From the NCBI GenBank assembly GCA_038087015.1, contig JASBNA010000004.1, forward strand, positions 744,001-808,000: 64,000 nucleotides of DNA, written 5' to 3'. Each line of letters opens with the position of its first letter. The first letter of the stretch is position 1. The notes beneath the pieces were generated by a model, which searched no databases, had not been told where the DNA came from, and was given only the letters and a program-made list of their open reading frames with translations. Below are positions 51,422 through 62,066 of this stretch, one piece after another. The DNA comes from Cerrena zonata. Taxonomy: Eukaryota > Basidiomycota > Agaricomycetes > Polyporales > Cerrenaceae. The position numbers and the translations under genes are program-made.

Positions 51422-51715
51422 TCATTGAGACAAGGATGTAGTCCTACGGAGGCTGTTAATGGTGAGTTTAGAGTTACTTCTCATTGGGATAGTCCTTGAA
51501 CCTAATTATGAGAGTCTCCCAGTTTAGTAAATTGAATCCTACATAAAGATACAGTGTCAGTGTTAATCATAGGATATTTGCGTTCGAGCCTTCGGCCTAT
51601 CATCGAGACATATAGATCACAGTCATTACATGTATACCTTTACACAATTTCTTGGTTATTGCATTCATTTGACAATCGAATTCCGTATACATACAAGGGG
51701 TATCGATTTCAGCCT

Positions 51716-53938
51716 TCATGACGCGGTTACAGGTACGCGCCGATCGAACAACTCGAATGTAGACTTCGCTACCACAAATTGTGCACGTATCATATCTGCT
51801 TTCTCCGCACTGCGTGGAACAATTTCGCAATCGAACTGGCCGGAGTTTCAGGAAAAGACCCTGTGCGATCAGATAAGTTTGAGACCGGATGTAAAATATC
51901 AAGGGCCAGGAAAACTTACATCCTCTGCATCATTCAAATCGATTTTCTTCTGCTCTCCGGTATGCAGATCCTTCGCCGGAAGGAAGTTGAACGCCCAGAG
52001 CAGGTTCATTGCATTCAGCGTCTGCATGAGTAAGGGGCGTTCGCGTCAGGTGTTAAGTAACACGACAGGGACAGCTATGACACATACAATGGAAGTACTG
52101 GCAAGGTGCTTTCCAGGGCATATACGCTATAAGATAAGTCCATTCAGTATCGATAGATACTTGGTAGAATAAAGAAAACAAACCCTTCCTGCTCCAAAGA
52201 TCATGTCGTTTCTGAAAGCAGAGGTATCCACGTCAGGCTTCGTACCAAATTCTGACTGCATGTAGCGTTCAGGATCGAAGATATGGGGGTTGTCATAGTA
52301 GTCCTCATGGCGGTTGATCGCCCCTAATAACGATGAGATGGTGTCAGAACGGACACAATGGCACGACCTGGAACACGAGAAACTGACATGTGTTCATGAA
52401 GATTGTGGAGCCTTTGGGTATGACATAATTTCCAATCTCGACGATGTTCAGAATCCTGATATGACTTAAAAGGAGATGAGACATACTCTTTCATCTGCTA
52501 TCGTTGCATGCGGTACAGCGAGCGGTGTTACAGGGCAGTAACGATGGACCTAAATGCCATGTTGAAACCCTGTAGAGACAGAGAGAAAAGAAAACAACTC
52601 GTACCTCTTTCACGAGTGCTTGCAAGTATGGTAGGTGCTCAAAATCATCGGGCTCAGGACATCTCTTCGACCCAATCACGTGGTCAATTTCGGCCTGGGC
52701 TCGGGCCTGAATAGCAGGGTTTGCGACAACACAGCCCACAAATGACTGAAGATACACTGATGTGGTATCTGTCCCACCTTCTAGGATACCTGCACCAAAG
52801 TATCTGGTTGAAGCAGTTAATGAAAGCTAGCAAGACAACGAGGTTGAGCAACCCTTACCCCAGTAACTCTCGATCAAAACTATATTCTGCTTGCCGATCA
52901 ATAACGGATTCCATGAAGCAACCATTTCGAGTTCCGTTCTTCATATTCTCTTCGCATAGATCGAGAAGGGTGAAGAACAATTTGCGTTGCTGTGTACGAA
53001 TAGCTTTGCAAATCCGCTTCCAGGGAGCCCACCTTTCAGGAATATGCCGAAGTATCGGGAACCATTCGACGGGAGGAGCAAACCCCGGTTTAAGGACTTT
53101 GTCGAATTCAGCGGTTACATCGTAGAATTCTCTAATGAAAGTATTTTCGAATTCTGGACAATGTATGCCATAAATGACGGAAAAGATGACAGATGCCGCA
53201 TATCGATAGATGTGTGTGGTGAATTGCTGATACATAGGCCCATTTAGTTAGCGTTCCGTCCTACACCTAGAGCATCTACATTGGATGAGACGCACCTGAG
53301 GCCGTTCCAAAAGATCGTACATAAGCCTGAAAGCTTCTGCGCGCTGAATAGGTATGTATTTCACACACGCTTCAGCTGACAGAACATCGTGAGCGGCGCG
53401 CCTTAGGTTCCTCCATGTGGGTCCTGTCATCTGTCAGATTTACATCGATGCATGTAAAAACGTCAACCCTACCATATTCCATAAAGCCGATTTCACAATT
53501 ATTAGAGATAAGTTCATTGACGTAGAAGAATGGTCGTGAGGAAGTTGTAGCTCCATGGACATCCAAGCATTCCCGGATAATTTTCGGATCTGACAACACC
53601 ACGACAGTAGTTGGTCCGATTTTGAGCTACAAGTGGGGATGAGAAGCATCCTGAGAAATACAAATGCGGGACTCACAGAAAATATGTCTCCGTAGGATTT
53701 GGCCCATTTGGAAAACCTGGAAATACAGTGTATATTTACAACACTGATACTAATGCAATAATTTCGAGACGTACTGTATATAAATCTTGGAAGTTGGGAA
53801 TTCCAAGAGGTTTCCAAGTAGCGGCAGTGTTGGGGGACCGGGAGGAAGGTCACGTTCCCTAGACCCTACTTTCCTTAGTCGAAGAACTAGCCATACAGAT
53901 AGAACAGCTAGGAGCGTTGGGAAGAGGGAATACGACAT
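51716..53938 (-). CDS. Cytochrome P450 with a C-terminal frameshift
   Basis: P450 related to the one at 46074. The N-terminal helix SLFPTLLAVLSVWLVLRL leads to LPPGPPTLPLLGN. The I-helix is GAGILEGGTDTTS, ExxR is E-V-H-R formed across an intron, YDNPHIFDPERYM is the PERF-like block and the heme loop FGAGRRICPGK is intact. In the last exon, after GLFLKLRPVR, the reading frame is shifted by one extra base near 51829-51830. The expected tail (EIVPRSAEKADMIRAQ and onward, ending at a TGA at 51716-51718) lies in the next frame. As written, translation would run on with an unrelated tail to about 51600. No alternative splice restores the frame because the other frame has an upstream stop. This is either a young pseudogene, a tolerated C-terminal change, or a sequence error. 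A second ATG at 53962 is possible. Confidence 0.8.
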
Positions 53939-53998
53939 GGTTAGGCTGACGAGGTACGTCACAGACTAGAGCAAAGAGCGTAGGGTCTAGCTTGGAGC

Positions 53999-54005
53999 TT
54001 TTATA
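53999..54005 (-). promoter_or_regulatory. TATA box of the frameshifted P450
   Basis: TATAAAA on the minus strand, 61 bp upstream of the start codon at 53938. Confidence 0.55.
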
Positions 54006-54495
54006 TGATTTGGGCGCTCAGTAGAAGAACGGGTGTTTCAAACACATGTCTACATATCAGAAGTGCAGCCCTAGAAGACCAAGTCTGCAAAGTTGGTAGA
54101 ATTCTGAACTAATGGAGATAAATCATTGAAGTACATTGGCAGCATCTCACGGTCCGATAAGGATAGTTCCGAAAGAACATAAGTTGTATCCAGTGAAGCC
54201 GACTTTAACGATCTGGTGATCAATATAGAGTGATTGATACCTGAGGCCTGGTGATTACAGTCGGACAGAGACTCGGAAGAGCAATGTTGAAACGTCTTGA
54301 CGTCGTGGGTTCAGGAGATGATAGGTCAACAATCTCCTAGTACTAGGGGACCGGAAAGGCCGTTGTGCTTGTGGCTGTGCAGCCTTTTCCAACCGAACCG
54401 AGCTTTCAAACGACCATCACTCACTAGTATTTTCACCTGTCTTCTGTGACTTTGACACAAACCCGGTCCACATAATTTGGATCGGATGATATTGG
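54006..54495. other. Intergenic, divergent promoters
   Basis: Region between the P450 and the aldo-keto-reductase-like gene. No structure seen. Confidence 0.5.
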
Positions 54496-55616
54496 ATGAA
54501 ACAGTCGCTGCTGTCAGCTCCTAAAGTACTGTTCTCAGCCTCAAGGTGAATGTCAAATCATACCACATAGCTCTGTATTAGTATCAGTGCTTACCAAGTA
54601 CTGGGTATAGCAAGAACCAATACGTCATACCCGCTTGCATCAAGAAAGCCTTGCGAAAAGGAGTCTCAGGTATCGACTCAGGTCCGGTTTCTACTATCTC
54701 TAGTCCATTATTTATCATAACTTAACTTAATCTGGTAGCGTGTTTTTCCACTCGGTAACAATTAACTAGTCCTCCATGGTACAAAGACTCATTTGTCAAC
54801 AGTGAAAAGTTTGTAGCCCATGCAACTCGACATGTAATTTCTGAGGATCCTGGTCGTAGAAGAGAGACCATATACATTCAATCGAAGTAAGTTACTCGAT
54901 ATAAACCCCGTTCAATCTAACATTTGCACTATCAGGTTCATTCCACCGAACGCTCAGGCGTCGTTGCGTACCATTCCATATGACATTGCTCTTCGCCTCG
55001 ATCAACAGCTTAACAGAGCATTTTTTGATACCTATAACAAGTACAATCTGGGTCCCTTGGATTCATATCTGTTCTTCGTCCCTTACAGATTCCCTCACCA
55101 TACCCTGCTTTTGGTTTGGAATACTCTCATTAAAATTCAGAAAGCTGGGCGTGTGCGAAACATTGGCTTGGCAACCGACAGGTCTTTCGATAGCGAAACG
55201 GCACTAGACACACTGGAGCGGGAGTCCGGTAAAAGAGTACAAATATTGCAGCAGAAGTATCCCTCAAATGAGCTTGCGATCTACTGTCGCCGTAATGGTA
55301 TACAGCTCCAGTAAGTGTTTGCGATGAACTTTGTGAATAATCCTCCTCATAGTACCTTACTAGGCGAACACTTGTAGAGCAGTTCCTTTGGGCAGAACAT
55401 CAACACGCTCGAGCAGTGTTACGGGAATGGGCAGAGGCTCATAACTATACAAATAAACAGGCCATACTTTTCCTCTCCCAGATATCTGGTGCAATACCAG
55501 TCGTTACGAGTACCGACATCGACGACATCGTACAATTTGGCCAGGTCGCTACGGCGGTCTTGACCAAGAAGCAGAAGAAAGAGCTGGAGGGGATTGTGTC
55601 TATGCTCGGTTTGTAA
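54496..55616 (+). CDS. Aldo-keto-reductase-like protein, catalytic residues lost
   Basis: A TIM-barrel aldo-keto-reductase-like chain of about 290 aa. Exons read SLLSAPKVLFSAS, then STGYSKNQYVIPACIKKAL, RKGVSGIDS, RRRETIYIQSKFIPPNAQ, IPYDIALRLDQQLNRAFF, WNTLIKIQKAGRVRNIGLA and, last, SGAIPVVTSTDIDDIVQFG. This matches the order of fungal aldehyde-reductase-type AKRs. The barrel lysine lies in IQSKF. The stretch after GIDS that normally carries the catalytic tyrosine reads DSFVNSEKF with no Tyr, and the strand that should hold the catalytic histidine reads LFFVPY. The piece between RNGIQLQ and the next exon is also shorter than usual. Splice phases close with some non-optimal acceptors. It is probably inactive or a decaying gene. 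Confidence 0.6.
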
Positions 55617-55828
55617 GCATAGCTACCACTCGACACAATCGTAATACAATACCTACTAGACAGTACTGGACTCTACGATACTTTCATTAATACACTCTCT
55701 AGTACTTATGCTTAATCGTATGAACCTTTCGGCCAAACGCGCGACAAGTGCGAGTAATGAGTGTAATTGGAATTTAGCGCGTCACACTGGCCATCTTGTT
55801 CTGAACTACTTACTACTGCTCGTCACCA

Positions 55829-57674
55829 ATGTCGACGAACCCATCTCATATCCTCATTGCTCGTAATTCTCGAGGAGGATCAAACTCGAACCCCTCCGCA
55901 GCTCTCTCTTCGCCTACGGAGACTCATGCAGCTGCAGCAGGTATATTCCGATCGTCCGGTCCTAGTGCAGGAACCAGCTCTCATTCTCCAGCCTGGTTTC
56001 TGGAGGAATGTGAAACGGACGATGACGAGTTGGAAGCTGACATGCTAAGTACGGACGGGGACGACAACATCCCTATCGACCTTGATGAGACGTTCACAAA
56101 GAACACTGAATTGCCTGGATCGGTTAAGATAGTGGTGGAGAGCACAACATTCTGGTGAGCTAAGGACTCATCAGCTACTTGTTCTTGTAGCTAAACTAAA
56201 CCCGGGACTCGTCTCGAAGGACCCACAAAGAGGTCCTACACTTTGCGTCGCCATTCTTCCGGGCAGCCTTGAGCGGACATTGGGCAGAAACGAGTCAAAG
56301 GCCTCAGTCCATATCTTCCAGCATCACTATTTCTCCCTCTAAAATCCCCAAAGAGGGTCATTCCCGGGCCTCCGGAGTCACCTTCTCCCCTATGGAGTCT
56401 GACCACGACGGTGATACGAGTGCAAGCGAGAGTGAGTTCAGCGACGTTGCTGGGCCTTCCGATCGCGAAGAGGCGAGAAAGAAGAGTCTTGATAAGTTGC
56501 AAAGCCCGGAGCGAAAGAGCACCGAACGGAGAATTTTGACTGTTCCTGAGATTACTGAACCGACACCAAAGGAGCCTAGAGCACGAGCCAAGGTAAAGAG
56601 AAAGCCCCATATGAACGGGACAGATGCTGTGATCGTACTCAAAGAGGAGAAGGTATCAGTATTCATTTTAATATAAGAGTTTGGGGAACTTTCTCTCACA
56701 CAATTCTACACAGGCTAGCGCATTCCATGATTTCCTGAAATTTGTGTATCCCCATCTCACATGTACCATTACATGGAACAACGTAGAGGCCCTCATGAAC
56801 ATATCACACAAGCTCTCCGTTCCTGCTCTCCAACTCGAATGTCGTGCTTTCCTCCTTACTCATGCTGCTGGTCGGCCTATTAAAGCTATGCGCATAGCAG
56901 AACTCTTCCAAGAAGAGGAAATCTATCGTGAAGCAAGTAGGTTTGTCCTCGATAATCCAGGCGGGTGGACAGACTCGGAAATGAGTACGCTCAGTCCGGA
57001 GACCCTCCTCAAGCTAGAGAAGCGGTGCGTTGTATTGATCTCCTCTCTGAGATATGGCACTCATGATGTAACCAGGCGAACATGGTTCTTGGAACGAGTT
57101 CTGAAACTTGGTGTAATCCAAGTAGCTAAAGAATACCAATGTGTAAGTCGTCGTGTGACCAATAGTCCTTCGTGTTGCTTAATGCTTGTAGTGTCCAACT
57201 TGCCCAGATCCGCCTGTTTGTGCTCGTCTCTTAGACGAAAAATGGCGTCAGTCGTACAACGCAATGTTTCGATTCGGTAGGTGATATGACATTCGACAGT
57301 CATTCTCCAAGAAATGACCCCATTCGTCTCCAGGTCCGTGTCAGCCGTCCATGGTGTTCCGTTACCTGCGTATGCTCGAGGGCGTCAGTCCTCCTCTCCA
57401 ACTCACCCATCTCAGCTGTCAAGCGACAGCTAAAGCATTCGCGGCTACACGTAAGTTCTCAATATCTTTATATGTCGCAGAGATAATAATACGTAGTTCC
57501 GTAGTATTCGATAGAATGTTCAGCTTGGGTATGCGCGGTAATGGTCCTGAATCACAACCCATAGGCTCTCGCATGAGCATGGCCACCACTGTAGCGGCAG
57601 CAGCAGGGCCAAGAAGGCACTTCCTGTACTGTTCACTCAATCTAGAGCGACCGAAGAAGACAAGAGAAACGTAG
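55829..57674 (+). CDS. BTB/POZ domain protein conserved in basidiomycetes
   Basis: Protein-interaction protein of about 500 aa in six or seven exons. After an acidic Ser-rich N-terminus comes a BTB start (SVKIVVESTTFW, then THKEVLHFASPFFRAALSG). The BTB fold is interrupted by a roughly 130-residue charged, Ser/Lys-rich insertion, then resumes with DAVIVLKEEK, ASAFHDFLKFVYPHL, TWNNVEALMNISHKL and LLTHAAGRPIKAMRIAELF. The C-terminal part has CPTCPDPPVCARLLDEKW, a possible zinc-binding Cys cluster, then LEGVSPPLQLTHLSCQA and FDRMFSLGMRGNG, ending GPRRHFLYCSLNLERPKK. The final intron closes in frame with the acceptor before TATTCGATAG. BTB proteins often recruit cullin-3 or form dimers; the actual role is unknown. 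It appears intact and is probably a core, single-copy gene. Confidence 0.85.
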
Positions 57675-58056
57675 TAAAACCTCAGCTAGGTTTGATCCGG
57701 TTTGATTCATCTATGCTTGTATATTATGCCACATTCATGGAATACCTTTGCTTTCTTTGCTATTAATTGAACAGAGTCCCACAAACAATCGTTTAAGCGA
57801 AGTTGATGCTCGATAAATGAGTCAGTGGGATATACTTGTCATAGTGATAGGTCGACAACGGCCGAAATTCCTACATACATCGACATAATAGGCCTGAAGA
57901 TGATACATGTACGACAAGGTCTGTACTAGTACAGTGATCTTCACAAATCCGTCAATTTGTATCAATTGTATGGAGAACTACTGCCTTCTCGAATTAGAGG
58001 CGGAGAAAGTACTAGAAGTTTTTATGTCGTTACGTTTTCTTGGGAATCATCATACC
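57675..58056. other. Intergenic
   Basis: Between the BTB gene and the inverted-repeat element; nothing supported. Confidence 0.5.
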
Positions 58057-58767
58057 TTAAGATAGACCTCTGGCAAAACCAACCACTATCGTCACACTGT
58101 GACGCTCACGTGATGATCTAGTTGCGAGTGGTTAAGTGGCGCCAATGATCAGAACATGAAGAAAATATTCCAAAAATGGGACTACCGTACCATGCACAAT
58201 AACAGAGTGTGAAACGAGTATTGCATAGCTGTTATATATCATAGGACAGAATAGAAGGAAGTAATCAACCTACTGGGATACCTGCCGTTGAAAATTCATC
58301 TAGCAGATATGAGAGAGCACAACGACTGTGGTAAGTAAGGATCTCTTGTACTTATTTTCCATGGGGCCATGCTTGTATACATCTATAGAAGGACTCAAAC
58401 ATGAGCAAAACTTGTATGATAACAAGGTAAGTGGGCTCCATCTGAAGAGAGTAATCTGGCGCTAACTTCCAGATATGGATTGTCTTGACCGTATTGGACG
58501 TATTTGGTAATTGATTAGCACAGCATTAAATACCACATCCACAACATGCAACGACTAAGGATTCAGACCAACAAACTTTAGAGAGAATCGGAAACCATCA
58601 AAAATTCGCAAAATTAATTCTCTCCAACTTGATGGTTTCCAATTTTTTTAATGTTTGGTGAGGAAAGAGGAGTAGTGTTTCCGCTATACACCTCTCACTC
58701 AAACTGGTGTAAGCGTGACAGGAAGCGCGCACGTGATGTGGATGGTTTTGCCAGAGGTCTATCTTAA
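58057..58767. mobile_element. TTAA-bounded inverted-repeat element (MITE-like)
   Basis: A 711-bp segment, including both TTAA tetranucleotides, bounded by terminal inverted repeats. Inward from each TTAA both ends read GATAGACCTCTGGCAAAACC and the match continues to about 25 of 26 bases (left 58061-58086, right 58738-58763). TTAA occurs on the outside of both arms, which fits a TTAA target duplication of the piggyBac type, although the next bases (GATAG) are not the usual piggyBac CCY. Alternatively TTAA belongs to the repeat. There is no transposase frame inside, so it is non-autonomous. A smaller inverted repeat, GGAAACCATCA with TGATGGTTTCC (about 58587-58637), lies within the right half. 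Confidence 0.75.
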
Positions 58768-58990
58768 CAAGGTTGCAAGATAACTATATAGGACAAAGTA
58801 AGAAGGTGTCGCTTTTAAATTGGAATGACGTGCCGTGTGGAGACCAATCGGTTCTCAACCGGTTAGTACTTTACGCATTTAGCAAGTCACCATGTTCGTG
58901 ATTACAACTATACAGGGGTATTTTATTCGCCGAACCTAGAATGTTATCTTAATGCGGATTCACACACGAGGAACGGAGTCTGCCTTTAAG

Positions 58991-58998
58991 TATAAATA
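58991..58998 (+). promoter_or_regulatory. TATA box of SnoaL-like gene 1
   Basis: TATAAATA, 116 bp upstream of the ATG at 59107. The distance includes a probable short 5' UTR intron (GTAAGC to TTCTAG) ending just before the ATG. Confidence 0.5.
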
Positions 58999-59106
58999 CT
59001 AACGCTAGGATCACTCGAGACTCTGTCGTAAACATCCAACAACAGCAAGTTATTGTAAGCACCTGCCGAGAATGTCTTTTGCTCACTATTGACTGCGTTC
59101 TAGAAC

Positions 59107-60518
59107 ATGTCTGCCTCAGTCATAGGAGCGATTCCTTCCAAACCTTCACCTCAACTGCAAACAGTCATCGATTACCTGTCAGTCCTCTGTCAAGGCGACT
59201 TTGACAAGATGAGCGGCCTCTTGACCGATGACTTCACTCATTACTTCCATCCAAAATCACTCGGTTACCCTCCAGCTGATAAGACTGCCTGGATCGGATT
59301 CAACAAGGGCGGGTTTCACATGTTTAAAGAGTTCAAGTTCAACGTTCATGGGGTTGTAGAAGGCCATAGTAACCTCACTATCCACGTTCGTATCTTCTTG
59401 TCAAACATACTGGCCATCTGACATCGTCACATAGGACCCCTGGCTATTCCCCAGGAGGTTATATCCCAAAATCCTAATTTTCGGGCCAATCCGTCCTCTA
59501 TATTTTGGCGTCTAGACGTCCGAAATGGGATACAACCTCGATTTTTGGGCATTTTTCGTCCGAAATCGGTACATAGGTTTGACATACGGGTGATCCGTCC
59601 TTTTCATGGGATACAACATCGAAATCGGCGCAATGTGTCCTTTTTATGGGATACAACCTCAAATACGGCACATATGTTTTGAAAGTGCTCTGTATGTTCA
59701 TTTCAAACTCAGACAATGCGAGAAACGGAACAACAATTATAATGCATTAACAGCATGTACTGTATTCTAAGGACATGTCCAAGACAGTTGTACTATCGGA
59801 GAACGTAACTAACTCTCAATCTCAATATCTGAATCACCGGAGGGCTCCTCATCCCCACAATATTCGTCCTGCACAATGTTCTATCGTCGAAGGGCTACAT
59901 CGTGCAGCTATGCGTGAAAACAGCTTAACAGCTGTGTAGACAACCGATATTTCCCCATACAAGTGGGTTCAGTTGAGGCCACAGTGGGCGGCCGCAGCTA
60001 CTCAAGCACCACTCCAGTATCGCCGTTTTGACCGCATTTAAGAAACCTAAAGGATACATTTGATTGTGCCTGGAGACGGACAAAAACATCCTCACAACAT
60101 CCACCGCACATATTCTTACCAGCTCCATCCTGTACTGATCCGTCCTCCAGAGGGATACAACCTCCGTGCGCATAAGGCACTTTCGTCGGGCCGGAGGATA
60201 CAACTTCGGCCAAAATTTCGGCCAATCCGTCCTTTAAGGACTACAACATAGGGGGTCCGAAATGACCACATCCGTCCGCACGTGGGATATAACCTCCTGG
60301 GGAATAGCCAGGGGTCCTCGTCACATGGAACTCTTATCTCAATTTAGGCTTCAGCCGAGGCAAAGACCGCTGCGGGCGGTGACTACACCAATGAATATGC
60401 GCTCTTCTTCGAACTTGCCCCCGAACCAAACGGTTCCTTCAAGATCAAAGAGAACAAGGAATTCATCGATTCGAAGTACGTTTCGGAGTTCTTCCAAGCA
60501 ATGGCTATCCACCAATAG
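59107..60518 (+). CDS. SnoaL/NTF2-like protein 1, intron enlarged by a MITE
   Basis: Small cone-shaped alpha/beta-barrel protein of about 155 aa, in the SnoaL-like / NTF2-like group. Exon 1 encodes SPQLQTVIDYLSVLCQGDF, DKMSGLLTDDFTHYFHPKSL and EFKFNVHGVVEGHSNLTIH; exon 2 encodes GGDYTNEYALFFELAP, SFKIKENKEFIDSKYVSEFF and ends AMAIHQ. The paralogue at 61207 has the same order. The intron between the two exons (about 59392-60351) is nearly 1 kb because an 886-bp transposable element sits in it; donor (GTTCGT) and acceptor (CAATTTAG) are undamaged and the phase closes, so the gene may still work if the element is spliced out. Such proteins can be cyclases, isomerases or binding proteins; the ligand is unknown. 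Confidence 0.8.
59425..59432. repeat. Left 8-bp target site duplication of the MITE
   Basis: CGTCACAT, repeated exactly at 60319-60326 on the other side of the element. Confidence 0.9.
59433..60318. mobile_element. hAT-type non-autonomous transposon (MITE), 886 bp
   Basis: Complete element with perfect terminal inverted repeats of about 36 bp, each beginning AGGACCCCTGGCTATTCCCC, flanked by an exact 8-bp duplication CGTCACAT. An 8-bp duplication is the hallmark of the hAT superfamily. Inside lie several same-orientation copies of a GGGATACAACCTC-like motif (59527, 59608, 59648, 60152, 60196, 60238) and repeated ATCCGTCC boxes, which look like subterminal transposase-binding sites. No transposase is encoded; the small frames inside have no motifs. 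Perfect repeats and duplication suggest a recent insertion. It lies in the intron of the SnoaL-like gene 1. Confidence 0.92.
60319..60326. repeat. Right 8-bp target site duplication of the MITE
   Basis: CGTCACAT, identical to 59425-59432. Confidence 0.9.
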
Positions 60519-60816
60519 ACGAAGGCACACGACGAACTTCTCTCATATGTAACGTGTCAAAAAAAAATTATTGTAAGTATCCTGCTTGTATCTGTATTAT
60601 GAAATGAACATATCTTGCACTTGAGACATACGGAAACTTGTCATTGAGCTCAGGTATGATCGATAATCCAGCCTCAGGCTCGAGGTACTAGTAATATTTG
60701 CAATTTTCTTATCTTCCTCCCACATCTATACTCTGTTCATCATCTCGATCTGAGCCCTTCATTTCATTGTTGCCCTGTTATTTCATACCCATCACCCTGG
60801 TCGTGTCCGTCAGCCT

Positions 60817-60845
60817 CCCGACTGCTCACGTTACGAGCAGTCGGG
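60817..60845. repeat. 11-bp perfect inverted repeat (hairpin)
   Basis: CCCGACTGCTC, a 7-base loop, then GAGCAGTCGGG. It lies 300 bp after the stop of SnoaL-like gene 1. Function unknown; it could be a remnant of an excised element. Confidence 0.8.
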
Positions 60846-61072
60846 ATTCGGGAATTAGATTACTGTACATTGTCAAGCCAAGGTAATGGACATCACTGTG
60901 ATTGGTATATGGCAGCCACGGGGACAATGACAAAGTACTACATAAGTACTGTTTAGTTGAGCATTCATTACGCGGGTTCCTGGTTCGTCAGGAATCTCAA
61001 ATGACCGGCATTTGTATACCGATAGCATCGGTACAAATAGACCCATGATGATGGCATACATAGTTTGTCGTG

Positions 61073-61080
61073 TATAAATA
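61073..61080 (+). promoter_or_regulatory. TATA box of SnoaL-like gene 2
   Basis: TATAAATA, identical to that of paralogue 1 and at a similar distance (134 bp) from the ATG, again with a probable 5' UTR intron (GTAAGT to CACCAG) before the start codon. Confidence 0.5.
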
Positions 61081-61206
61081 CTCACAGATAGACAGTGTTG
61101 ACCCACATCCACATTGCTCTTGGCTGCATACTCGAACGTCACGGTAAGTTCTCTAGGATCATATCAACTTCCGCAAAACTTGTGACTAAGTACTTTACAC
61201 CAGAAC

Positions 61207-61814
61207 ATGTCTTCTTCGACGCTATCTGGAGCCATCCCTTCCCAGCCATCGCCTCAGATTCAGGTAGTTATCGACTTTTTAGCGTCGTTCGGGCGCAAGG
61301 ATTTCGAGACTATCGCATCCCTTGCATCAGACGACTATGTCCACTATGTCCTTCCTAAGACACTTGGAATTCCCCCAAGTGAAAAAACACCGTGGTTAAA
61401 ATCCACACAAGAAATGTTGGGTATCTTCAATAACGATTTCAAGGTGAAGTCCAACGCATTTGCGTTTTCCTGTCGATACACATGGAAACTGACCAATCCA
61501 AGTTGGATATCGAAGAGATCGTGGAAGGCCAAAACGCCGTGATAATTCATGTAAGCAATATATTGATCATGCCCCAGCATGAATATAAACTGACGATGCA
61601 TGTATTCCCCTACTCTTAGGCCGAATCCAGTGCGACGACGACCACGGGTGCCAAATACAACAACGAATACGTCATCATCTTCGAGTTGAAGACTGACACA
61701 GAAGGAGCTGTGAAGATCAAGCGAGCCAAGGAATTCGTGAACTCCAAATTCACTGCCGAGTTCTTCGCAGCCGAAAGAGCTCGTCAAGCAGCCAGAAACA
61801 AAGACGCAGTATAA
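61207..61814 (+). CDS. SnoaL/NTF2-like protein 2
   Basis: Paralogue of the protein at 59107, about 160 aa. Blocks are SPQIQVVIDFLASFGRKDF, IASLASDDYVHYVLPKTL, LGIFNNDFK, DIEEIVEGQNAVIIH, KYNNEYVIIFELKTD and AVKIKRAKEFVNSKFTAEFF. Three coding exons are needed: an intron starting GTGAAGTCC after FNNDFK and ending CCAATCCAAG, and one starting GTAAGC after AVIIH and ending CTCTTAG. The first of these is absent from paralogue 1, where the exon is continuous. It seems intact. Tandem same-strand arrangement and matching promoters show a recent local duplication. Biochemical role unknown. Confidence 0.8.
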
Positions 61815-62066
61815 AACTAGTAGCTCGATGGTTTAGTAGATGTAGTCAACCAAGTTCGTTCTATGTCCGGTAACTTCTCTGTTTCAGTTGCTAGAGAATC
61901 TTTTCTGTGAATAGATTATCTAGCACAACTCAAGACGTCCTTGTTCTAGAGATTGTTGCAAACGCCAATAGTTAACGCTCCCAAATACTTTGTGATGGCA
62001 AGGCCGTAGCAGTCGCAATTTGGCCAGAATAGACTGTCGAGATAGTGAAGAGTATAGATTTGTGTA
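61815..62066. other. Intergenic, convergent 3' ends
   Basis: Short gap between the SnoaL-like gene 2 and the protease. Nothing seen. Confidence 0.5.

Larger units (their letters stand above)
60519..61206. other. Intergenic between the SnoaL-like paralogues
   Basis: Contains a hairpin at 60817-60845 and the promoter of the second paralogue. No gene is supported. Confidence 0.5.
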
